From positions 1 to 9,089 of the forward strand of contig JAJYWW010000194.1 in the NCBI GenBank assembly GCA_021791295.1: DNA of 9,089 bases. The letters run 5' to 3'. Position 1 is the stretch's first letter; each line of letters begins with the position of its first letter. This stretch comes from a bacterium. GTDB lineage: Bacteria > SZUA-79 > Acidulodesulfobacterales > Acidulodesulfobacteraceae. The position numbers and the translations under genes are program-made. Below are positions 1 to 6,321 of this stretch, in pieces. Below the pieces are notes generated by a model. It was not told the origin of the DNA, ran no database searches, and saw nothing but the letters and a program-made list of their open reading frames with translations.

Positions 1-993
1 AAGCCGTGAGAAAGAATAGACTTTTTTGCCGTTTAATCTTGTTATTATATCTCCGCCTATTATGTAATTAATATTTTTCATGGCTATAATTTTATTGCCG
101 GCAACCAAACCGGCTACAGAAGCGGGGCTGTTGGGAAATACTTTTTCTATAAGCAGCCCTTTATCGACATGTTTTATGCCGAGCAGAACGGCAACGCTTT
201 TAGTTAATTTTATAGCTTCTATTCCAAGCCAAGGGCGGATAACCCTGCCATACTTTATTAATTCCGGTATATCTCTTTTGGCAAGGTCAATAGGAATTGC
301 AAAGCCTATATTCTGGGCGTTGTTAGCAAGTTTTGCCGTGTTTATGCCGATAACGCGGCCGTTATAATCGACGAGCGGTCCTCCCGAATTTCCGGGATTA
401 ATAGCTGCGTCGGTCTGAATTATATTTCCGTAAAATCTTGCCGAAGGAAAGAACAAAGACCGTTTTAAGCCGCTGATGATTCCGGTCGTAACGGTCTGGT
501 AAAGATTATAAGGATTACCTACCGCAATTACTCTTTCGCCAACTCTAAGGTCGTTTGAATCGCCTAAAGTTAAAGGCTTTATAATTTTACCCGCCGGATT
601 TATATGTATAACGGCGATATCCGACATAGGGTCAGTCCCCACGACGCTTGCTCTTATATTTTTATATTTAAGAAAACTGATAAATATCTTACCCGCGTTT
701 CCTATAACGTGAAAATTAGTAAGTATATAACCGTTTTTGTTTATAAAAAATCCTGTGCCTATATCTTCTTCCGGCATAATAGCGCCGTTCTTAAGCCGTG
801 CATAGCCTAAAACTTCTATATGAACGACTCCGGATTTAATGCCGTCGAAAATGCGTTCGACGGAAGAACTGCCTGAATTATATGCAAATGAATATTTAAC
901 TAAAAAACTGCCGCTTATAAATAGATTTAACACCAAGGACAATACGAAAACGAACAATGATTTATTTAATTTACGCTGCTTCCTGAAATTCAT
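1..993 (-). CDS. HtrA/DegP-like periplasmic serine protease with PDZ domain (C-terminus cut by window edge)
   Basis: This is a trypsin-like S1C serine protease of the HtrA/DegP/DegS group, which degrades or senses misfolded envelope proteins. The window holds 331 codons with no stop, so the C-terminus lies beyond the left edge. The N-terminus is basic (MNFRKQRKLNK), followed by a hydrophobic segment at about residues 13-34, then SFAY, which could be a signal-peptide cleavage region or mark a membrane anchor. The catalytic triad is visible: His95 in LTNFHVI, Asp125 in SDIAVI and Ser203 in NPGNSGGPLV. A PDZ domain begins near residue 254 (RPWLGIEA) and contains SPASVAGLV and the later GGDIITRLNGKKV, the longer variant of the PDZ carboxylate-loop region seen in some HtrA proteins. 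The ATG at 993 is chosen because a strong Shine-Dalgarno sequence sits 6 nt upstream. The start lies inside the end of the upstream gene (23-nt overlap), which implies translational coupling. Whether a second PDZ follows cannot be seen, so degP, degQ and degS cannot be told apart. Confidence 0.93.
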   Translation of the reverse strand, partial: MNFRKQRKLNKSLFVFVLSLVLNLFISGSFLVKYSFAYNSGSSSVERIFDGIKSGVVHIEVLGYARLKNGAIMPEEDIGTGFFINKNGYILTNFHVIGNAGKIFISFLKYKNIRASVVGTDPMSDIAVIHINPAGKIIKPLTLGDSNDLRVGERVIAVGNPYNLYQTVTTGIISGLKRSLFFPSARFYGNIIQTDAAINPGNSGGPLVDYNGRVIGINTAKLANNAQNIGFAIPIDLAKRDIPELIKYGRVIRPWLGIEAIKLTKSVAVLLGIKHVDKGLLIEKVFPNSPASVAGLVAGNKIIAMKNINYIIGGDIITRLNGKKVYSFSRL

Positions 994-2200
994 TTTTGAC
1001 CCCCTTCCACTGTCTTGCCTGATGCATAAATGCTTCAAGTCTGAGCATTAAATTAGTACTTTCCTGTCCATCGAACCATAAATTTATCCATGGAAAATTA
1101 TTAAGGTCTTCCCTGAATTTTTTTGATACTATCTGAACTATGGAACCCGGCATACAGTGAAAAGGATGAATGCTTATTACGCCCGAATACCCTTTTTTTG
1201 CAAAATCTACGGATTCGCCCACGGTAAGAATGGCTTCGCCTCCGAGCGACAAATCAAGGTATTTTCTTGAATAAGAAAGTATATCCTTTATGCTGGTTTC
1301 TTTATGGTTTCTCAGCAGTTTTTTGAACGGCTTAAACATGCCCGTTTCGTCTTTTCTCTGGTAATAATTAACTAAAAAACTTAAAAAAATATCTTTTACT
1401 TTTCTGCTCCTTAAAGCGTTTACCGCATATTCATGGGTAGTAAAAGTTATCCATTTATACGTCGGAACTACAGAAACTTCGCCTCCGAGAGCTTCTACTT
1501 TTTCGATAGTGAAATTGTTGGTAAACTTGTTAAGCCTTAAAAATATTTCGCCTACTATGCCTATGAGAGGCCTGTCTTCGTCTTTTCTGGGAATTCTTTC
1601 TAATTTTTTTGCGCATACCGCCATGGTATCGTAAATATCTTTGCCCTTCTCTGTTGCTTCTACTACAATATTTATGCATTCCCTGTAAACGGAAACCGTA
1701 TCGCCTTTTGTAATCTCATAAGGCCTAACTCTGTATAAAGCTTTTTCAAGAGTATCTACGGCTACGCAACCCTGCCATGCAACTCTTCTAAAAAGCGTAG
1801 CTTTATCTCCTATAAAATCAGTATAAGATTTTTTAGCGCTGGGAACTACGAATTCGACGTCCGTATAGCCCAGATTGTCGAGAACCATCTCATGCAGTCT
1901 GTTATATTGACCGAATTTGCATGGTCCAGGCGAAGTCGGCATAAAAAAAGCCGATTTTTTTGCGTCGAAATTCGGTTTTTCTATAACCTTGATAATATCT
2001 CCGGTAGTAACGAAACAAGGCATACATTCGTTTCCGTTGGTGAACTTAAGCCCAAAATCTAGCGTGGACTCGTCAGGCTCGTCCATAACGGCGGAATCGA
2101 CTCCGCATCTTCTAAATGCGGCGCTTAAAGCGTATGCTGCATCGGACATATAAGGTATATACACTTTTTTATCAAAAATATTAGTATTGGTATGGTGCAT
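971..2200 (-). CDS. Acyl-CoA dehydratase/activase-related protein, COG3581 type (2-hydroxyacyl-CoA dehydratase superfamily)
   Basis: This 409-residue protein resembles the C-terminal part of the large 'CoA-substrate-specific enzyme activase' proteins (COG3580/COG3581 relatives of the 2-hydroxyglutaryl-CoA dehydratase system). Visible signatures are GNECMPC (Cys59, Cys62), TSPGPCKFGQYNRL (Cys94), AWQGC (Cys145) and HPFHCMPGSIV (Cys349). The spaced conserved cysteines suggest a bound Fe-S cluster, which is inference. The family is annotated from similarity and its biochemical role is not settled. In many genomes this module is fused to, or follows, BadF/BadG ATPase-type activase domains and a DUF2229/COG3580 segment. 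Here neither is present and the gene opens its own transcript, divergent from the lipid kinase. The start at 2200 has GGAG 5 nt upstream and a good promoter about 70 bp upstream. The 3' end overlaps the htrA-like start by 23 nt, so the two genes are very probably one operon. No signal peptide is visible, so it is cytoplasmic. Confidence 0.82.
   Translation of the reverse strand: MHHTNTNIFDKKVYIPYMSDAAYALSAAFRRCGVDSAVMDEPDESTLDFGLKFTNGNECMPCFVTTGDIIKVIEKPNFDAKKSAFFMPTSPGPCKFGQYNRLHEMVLDNLGYTDVEFVVPSAKKSYTDFIGDKATLFRRVAWQGCVAVDTLEKALYRVRPYEITKGDTVSVYRECINIVVEATEKGKDIYDTMAVCAKKLERIPRKDEDRPLIGIVGEIFLRLNKFTNNFTIEKVEALGGEVSVVPTYKWITFTTHEYAVNALRSRKVKDIFLSFLVNYYQRKDETGMFKPFKKLLRNHKETSIKDILSYSRKYLDLSLGGEAILTVGESVDFAKKGYSGVISIHPFHCMPGSIVQIVSKKFREDLNNFPWINLWFDGQESTNLMLRLEAFMHQARQWKGVKNEFQEAA
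1000..1006 (-). promoter_or_regulatory. Shine-Dalgarno site of the htrA-like gene
   Basis: AAGGGGG on the minus strand lies 6 nt before the ATG at 993. It is one of the strongest ribosome binding sites in the window and fixes the protease start. It lies inside the last codons of the upstream gene (encoding KGVKN), so ribosomes finishing that gene would be placed on it. Confidence 0.75.
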
Positions 2201-2268
2201 ATAAACTCCGAATTAAATATATTTAACCGTTATATTTAGTTGTATTTTTATTACTTTTTCTCATTTAC

Positions 2269-2297
2269 ATTATAATAGAGCATTACGATAAAGTCAA
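2269..2297 (-). promoter_or_regulatory. sigma70-like promoter for the COG3581-htrA operon
   Basis: Read on the minus strand, the -35 hexamer TTGACT (2297-2292) is separated by exactly 17 bp from a perfect -10 TATAAT (2274-2269). Transcription would start near 2262, giving a leader of about 60 nt before the ATG at 2200. The outer edge of the -35 box touches the 47-nt palindrome at 2297. The sequence match is very good, but activity is inferred. Confidence 0.65.
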
Positions 2298-2343
2298 ATT
2301 TATTGACGGGGATAGAATTCAATTCTGTCCCCGTCAATAAATT
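2297..2343. repeat. 47-nt near-perfect palindrome (REP/MITE-like or regulatory)
   Basis: Two 23-nt arms (2297-2319 and 2321-2343) are separated by a single C at 2320. They are perfectly complementary except at one pair, which is a G-U wobble in plus-strand RNA and an A-C mismatch in minus-strand RNA. Each arm carries the core TTGACGGGGA, far more GC-rich than the surrounding spacer. It lies between two divergently transcribed genes, so it cannot be the terminator of either. From memory, palindromes with a GGGGACAGAATT core occur near REP-associated (IS200-like) transposases in various bacteria, but no such transposase is in this window. A protein-binding operator is the alternative. Confidence 0.8.
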
Positions 2344-2405
2344 ATTGTCATTGCTTATTTAAAAATCGTTGCAAATAATCTATACATTTAATAAAATTAA
2401 GCAAT

Positions 2406-3344
2406 ATGAATTTCAAAAAAGTATTAATTATCTACAATCCAAAATCCGGCCGTTTTTCGGAAAAAAAACTATCTTATATATTAAGTTTTTTCAAAATTAA
2501 AAATATTACGGCAGATATTCTAAATATACTGGAAACCTCAATAGAAAAAGAAAATATCGAGAATTACTACGATGCAGTCTTAATCGCCGGAGGTGACGGC
2601 AGTTTAAACTACGCCATAAATACTTTAGTATATTCGGAAATTCCAATCGCGCATTTACCTATGGGCACGGTTAATCTTTTCGCAATGGAAAATAAAACTC
2701 CGCATTCTTTAAAAAAAGCCCTTCCTGAAATCCTAAATGTATATAAACCCGTCAAAATAGGTTTAGGGAGGGCAAACGAAAGATTTTTTTTTGCAATGAC
2801 AGGTATAGGGCTTGATGCTTTCGTAGTTAAAAATATGGAAGAAAAAATCAGAAACAATAAAAGAAGAATTTATAATAATTCGACAAAATACATAAGTTAT
2901 ATCTTAAACATAATAAAAATGACGAAAAAATATAAATTTTACGATTTATGCATAGAAAAAAATAACGAAAAAATTACCTGCGCAAAAGAAATTATCGTTT
3001 CAAACATACGCTATTACGGAGGCCCTTTTAAAATATTTCCGAACAATTCGCCTTTAGACGATAAATTTCATATAAGGACGGTAAAAAATGCCTCCGGAAC
3101 TGCCGACGTAATTTTTTCTATATTAAAATCATTGATATTCTATGAAAAATATTCAAACGATCTGGATTTTTATAAAAAAGACGATGAAGTAATTATAACT
3201 TCGACGGACGTTTCGACGGATAAATTAATATATTATCAGTGCGACGGAGAACTTGCGGGCACGCTTCCCGTAAAGATAAAAAAGGTAAGAAATGCCGTAA
3301 CTATGTTGATAAATCCGCGCTATTTTCCGTTACCGCAGCAATAA
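2406..3344 (+). CDS. Diacylglycerol/lipid kinase family protein (YegS/DgkB/LCB5 type)
   Basis: This 312-residue protein belongs to the DAGK catalytic family and probably phosphorylates diacylglycerol or a related lipid using ATP, on the inner face of the membrane. Its order of motifs is typical: YNPKSG at residues 10-15, the nucleotide-binding GGDGSLN at 62-68, LPMGTVNLFA at 84-93, MTGIGLDAF at 131-139, SNIRYYGGP at 199-207, SPLDD at 215-219 and CDGE at 279-282, where Glu282 corresponds to the family's catalytic acid. Length matches bacterial soluble lipid kinases (about 300 residues). GTVN replaces the common GTGND, a variation also found in undercharacterised members, so the substrate is uncertain. 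It is the only plus-strand gene and appears monocistronic. The ATG at 2406 has no clear Shine-Dalgarno sequence. A weak promoter-like pair (TTGCTT at 2351, AATAAT at 2374) lies upstream. It converges with glcF, stops 8 bp apart. Confidence 0.9.
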   Translation: MNFKKVLIIYNPKSGRFSEKKLSYILSFFKIKNITADILNILETSIEKENIENYYDAVLIAGGDGSLNYAINTLVYSEIPIAHLPMGTVNLFAMENKTPHSLKKALPEILNVYKPVKIGLGRANERFFFAMTGIGLDAFVVKNMEEKIRNNKRRIYNNSTKYISYILNIIKMTKKYKFYDLCIEKNNEKITCAKEIIVSNIRYYGGPFKIFPNNSPLDDKFHIRTVKNASGTADVIFSILKSLIFYEKYSNDLDFYKKDDEVIITSTDVSTDKLIYYQCDGELAGTLPVKIKKVRNAVTMLINPRYFPLPQQ

Positions 3345-3352
3345 AATCATTT

Positions 3353-4693
3353 TTACCTACGCAAACTGCGTGCATAAATACCGATTAAATGGTTTACGGG
3401 GATAACTTTGTTATGTTTTAAAATTCCGCTCTGGTCTTTTAACGAAAATATACATCCCGAGCATGACGTTAATATTTCCTGCGGAGCCGCTTCTTTAATC
3501 TCTTCGAATTTTCGTTTCGTAATTTTTTTGGATAAATCGTAATGCCTGACGTTAAACATGCCGCCGTTACCGCAGCAATAGTTATATTTTAACGGCTTTA
3601 GTTTTAATCCTTCTATTTTATCCGCAATTAAACCAGGTTCTCCTATTAATTTTTCATAAGCCGAAGCCGGCTTGAAATCCGGCATATTTGAAAGATGGCA
3701 CGGAATATGAAATACCGCTTCGGTTTCATTATTTAATTTTCCTTTTTTTATCTCGAAGCCATGTTTTTTAAGTTCATTAAAAAAAGACCAAATACTTATT
3801 AATTTTTTAGAAAAATCCAAAATTTCGGTATAATTTTCGTCATTTTCGTTAAAATACTTGGGATAAAGCTTATTTATAGAATATGAACAAGAAGCGCATG
3901 ACGTTGCTATATAATCTAATTTTTTGCCTTTAAAAGCCAAAGCGTTATTAACGGCAAGCTCTTTAAAAGACTTTAAGTCGCCGCTCGATATAAAAGGCAG
4001 TCCGCAGCACCCCTGCATTTTGGGAACAAAGACTTCGACTCCGTTTTTAGTCAAAGAAGCTACGGTATCGACAGATATCTGGGGATATATGCCGTTAAAA
4101 ACGCATCCGCTGAAATATCCGACTTTAAAAATATTTTTACCGTCCTCGACGGCTGACTTCCTTATGACTTTCCCGTTATTAAGAGTTGAAGGCGGCTGTT
4201 TTTCCAACGAAATATCGGCATTAAATATAAGGTCTCTGCTTCCTATGAAAGATTTGCCTTCGGGCATCGGTGAATTTATGCCGGATATTTTTTTTACGAA
4301 TGGAATGTTTGCAATTTTTAAGGCGGTTTTTAATAAAATTTCTCTTTTATTTTTAAGAATATTTAACGCTAATTTATCGGAAGAAAAACTTTTGTTTGAA
4401 AATTCTTCCAGTTTTATTTTTTCGTTCGCAACAAGTTCTACTATATTAACGTCGTTTGGACATACTTTTTCGCATCTTCCGCACAGAAGACAGGCGGACA
4501 TCGATTCCCGCACCTTGCCGGCTCTCAAGGGAAGACTGTCGGTATAATCGGTTAAAACTATGCGCACCCTGCCTCTCGGACTTAAAAACTCGTTAAAACC
4601 GATATTGTAAGAAGGGCAAACAGGCAGACATTTTCCGCAGTGAACGCAATTAAGATAGCTTTTATTTTCGGATGACAAAGAAAAAAACTCCAT
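3353..4693 (-). CDS. glcF: GlcF-like iron-sulfur subunit of a 2-hydroxyacid (glycolate/D-lactate) dehydrogenase
   Basis: This is the electron-transferring Fe-S subunit that partners the FAD subunit encoded just upstream. From the ATG at 4693 it is 446 residues. Near the N-terminus are two [4Fe-4S] ferredoxin-type motifs: CVHCGKCLPVCP and, about 50 residues later, CLLCGRCEKVCP. The C-terminal half contains two CCG domains: FSGCVFNG...GCCGLP...SCASC, and HIPCH...YCCGNGG...SCSGC. This is the standard GlcF/LutA/HdrD-like architecture, in which CCG cysteines bind a further cluster or cofactor. It is predicted to be cytoplasmic or membrane-peripheral, passing electrons to a quinone or other carrier. 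An in-frame TTG at 4744 would add 17 residues. ATG is preferred because it leaves the usual short lead before the first cysteine, but neither start has a Shine-Dalgarno sequence. It lies 99 nt after glcD (48 nt if TTG is used), on the same strand. A lactate-specific role is equally possible. Confidence 0.88.
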   Translation of the reverse strand: MEFFSLSSENKSYLNCVHCGKCLPVCPSYNIGFNEFLSPRGRVRIVLTDYTDSLPLRAGKVRESMSACLLCGRCEKVCPNDVNIVELVANEKIKLEEFSNKSFSSDKLALNILKNKREILLKTALKIANIPFVKKISGINSPMPEGKSFIGSRDLIFNADISLEKQPPSTLNNGKVIRKSAVEDGKNIFKVGYFSGCVFNGIYPQISVDTVASLTKNGVEVFVPKMQGCCGLPFISSGDLKSFKELAVNNALAFKGKKLDYIATSCASCSYSINKLYPKYFNENDENYTEILDFSKKLISIWSFFNELKKHGFEIKKGKLNNETEAVFHIPCHLSNMPDFKPASAYEKLIGEPGLIADKIEGLKLKPLKYNYCCGNGGMFNVRHYDLSKKITKRKFEEIKEAAPQEILTSCSGCIFSLKDQSGILKHNKVIPVNHLIGIYARSLRR

Positions 4694-4792
4694 TTTTATA
4701 TTTTTACAAAAAATCGTGCATTTCCAATAATGAAACTCAATCAAATATACGGGAAAAACATGACCATATTGTCAATATTTAATTCAATTAAT

Positions 4793-6169
4793 TTAAAATA
4801 TTTTCCCCGGATTAATTATATTTTGCGGGTCGAAAACTTTCTTAATGTTTTTTAAAAGATTCATATAATAATCGTCGTATTTCAGTTTCATAAACTCTTT
4901 CTTTTCAAGCCCGATTCCGTGTTCGCCGGACAAACTGCCGCCAAGTTCGACGGTCTTTTTTAATACGTCGTATTTAGCTTTTCCGCCTTTTTCGACCATT
5001 TCGGCATTGTTTTTATCGAGCATAATATTTACGTGAATGTTGCCGTCTCCGAAATGCCCGAAATTTATAACGGGAATTCCGTACTTTTTTGAAGTTTCTT
5101 CTAGAAAAGCAAGCATAACCGGAATTTTATCAATCGGAACGGCAATATCGTTATTGATTTTAAGGTCGCCGTATTTTCTTAAAGAAGGCGATATGGCTTT
5201 CCTTGCATCCATTATAACTTTTTTGTCTTCGCTTTTTTCCGACGCAAAAAGGAAAACCGGAGAAAATCTTTCCAATATATTTTTATACTCGCCGATCGAT
5301 TTATCGACTTCTTCCTTAGAACCGTCGGCTTCTATAATAAACAGGAATTTCCCCGTTATTTTTATTATATCGCTTTTAAAAATGCTTTTAACGGATTCAA
5401 TGGAAAATTTATCCATAAATTCAAGCATAGAAGGTCTGTTTCTCAGCTTCAAAAGAGAAATTGCGGCGTTAAACCCTTTATCGATATCGTCGTAAGATAC
5501 TAAAATCAACGATTTTTCTTCAGGTTTAGATAAAATTTTAAGCGTAATTTTGGAAAAAAGACCAAGAGTGCCTTCGGAACCGGTAAAAAGCTGAGTAAGA
5601 TTATATCCTGAAACGTTTTTAACGGTTTTTGAGCCGGTATTGATAATTTCGCCTTCTCCGGTTATAACTTCGAGCGCTGCGACGTAATCTTTAGTAACTC
5701 CGTATTTTACGGCGGAAGGCCCGCCGGAACATTCGGCGACGTTGCCGCCTATAGTCGAAAACTCGTAGCTTGCAGGATCAGGCGGATAAAAATACCCTTT
5801 TTCGGTAAGGTAAGACTTAAGGTCGGCGTTTATTGTGCCGGGTTCGACGGTAACAAACATATTTTCTTCGTCTAATTCTATAATCCTGTTCATTTTCGTA
5901 AACGAAACCACGACGCCGCCTTTTAACGGCAGACTTCCGCCTGAAAATCCGCTTCCCGCACCCCTTCCGACGACGGGAGTATTATTATATTTCAAGCACA
6001 ATTTTACTATTTTGGATATTTCTTCCGCATTAAGCGGAAATATCACGACTTCCGGCATAAAATCCTTCGACGTTGCGTCATAGGAATAACATAGAAGTTC
6101 CTCTGCTTCAGATAAAACTCTGCTTTTGCCAAGCAGTTCTTCAAATTCGCCTATAAGTTTTTTATCCAT
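4793..6169 (-). CDS. glcD: GlcD-like FAD-binding 2-hydroxyacid oxidase/dehydrogenase subunit (glycolate or D-lactate)
   Basis: This 458-residue protein is a VAO/PCMH-family flavoprotein that oxidises a 2-hydroxyacid to the 2-oxoacid. The FAD_binding_4 domain spans about residues 38-215, with VVGRGAGSGFSGGSLP (67-81), TVEPG (107-111), STIGGNVAECSGGPSAVKYG (138-157, including the FAD-contacting GGN) and GSEGTLG (197-203). The C-terminal FAD-oxidase domain carries NFGHFGDGNIHVN (369-381; His372, His379) and GEHGIGLEKK (415-424; Glu416, His417), the metal and substrate-binding residues of D-lactate, glycolate and D-2-hydroxyglutarate dehydrogenases. The family is clear but the substrate is not. 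Full GlcDEF glycolate oxidases also need GlcE, which is absent here, so a two-component D-lactate dehydrogenase is at least as likely. The ATG at 6169 has an AT-only leader with no Shine-Dalgarno sequence. It is followed by glcF, probably in one operon. Confidence 0.9.
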   Translation of the reverse strand: MDKKLIGEFEELLGKSRVLSEAEELLCYSYDATSKDFMPEVVIFPLNAEEISKIVKLCLKYNNTPVVGRGAGSGFSGGSLPLKGGVVVSFTKMNRIIELDEENMFVTVEPGTINADLKSYLTEKGYFYPPDPASYEFSTIGGNVAECSGGPSAVKYGVTKDYVAALEVITGEGEIINTGSKTVKNVSGYNLTQLFTGSEGTLGLFSKITLKILSKPEEKSLILVSYDDIDKGFNAAISLLKLRNRPSMLEFMDKFSIESVKSIFKSDIIKITGKFLFIIEADGSKEEVDKSIGEYKNILERFSPVFLFASEKSEDKKVIMDARKAISPSLRKYGDLKINNDIAVPIDKIPVMLAFLEETSKKYGIPVINFGHFGDGNIHVNIMLDKNNAEMVEKGGKAKYDVLKKTVELGGSLSGEHGIGLEKKEFMKLKYDDYYMNLLKNIKKVFDPQNIINPGKIF

Positions 6170-6210
6170 AATTTATTTAATTTTTAATTCGATAAATATT
6201 CTAGCCGTTA

Positions 6211-6306
6211 TTCATGCTGAAATTGGTGAGCTTCGCCGAACTCCGTCCGCTTCGCTTGCAATGACCGTTAATGTCATTGCTGGGAGTCATAGACAGCGAA
6301 GCAATC
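6211..6306. repeat. Head-to-head dispersed-type intergenic repeat between rdgB and glcD
   Basis: Two related half-elements face each other. The inner arms are a perfect 8-bp inverted pair, GCAATGAC (6258-6265) and GTCATTGC (6273-6280), around a 7-nt spacer. The outer arms are CTTCGCT (6250-6256) and AGCGAAG (6295-6301). The CTTCGC motif recurs at 6231. The stretch is visibly more GC-rich than the spacer on either side. From memory, GTCATTGC...GCGAAGCAATC is a very common dispersed intergenic repeat in many bacterial genomes, and TTCATGCTGAA at the left edge belongs to similar mosaics. This copy looks degenerate. In minus-strand RNA it would fold downstream of rdgB and could also act as a weak terminator or insulator before glcD. 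Confidence 0.6.
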
Positions 6307-6321
6307 ATTCTCTTCATTACT

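Noticed and set aside
80..1051. Plus-strand open frames at 80-367, 604-810 and 839-1051
   Set aside because: They lie antisense to the HtrA-like gene, whose minus-strand frame has a full catalytic triad and PDZ features; their translations show no family signature.
3359..3371. Small hairpin ACGCA-AAC-TGCGT near the convergent gene ends, considered as a terminator
   Set aside because: The stem is only 5 bp, lies inside the glcF coding end and has no following T-run in either direction.
3924..4547. A 207-codon plus-strand open frame antisense to glcF
   Set aside because: It is long but is the mirror of the conserved cysteine motifs of GlcF; its translation has no recognisable domain and no ribosome binding site.
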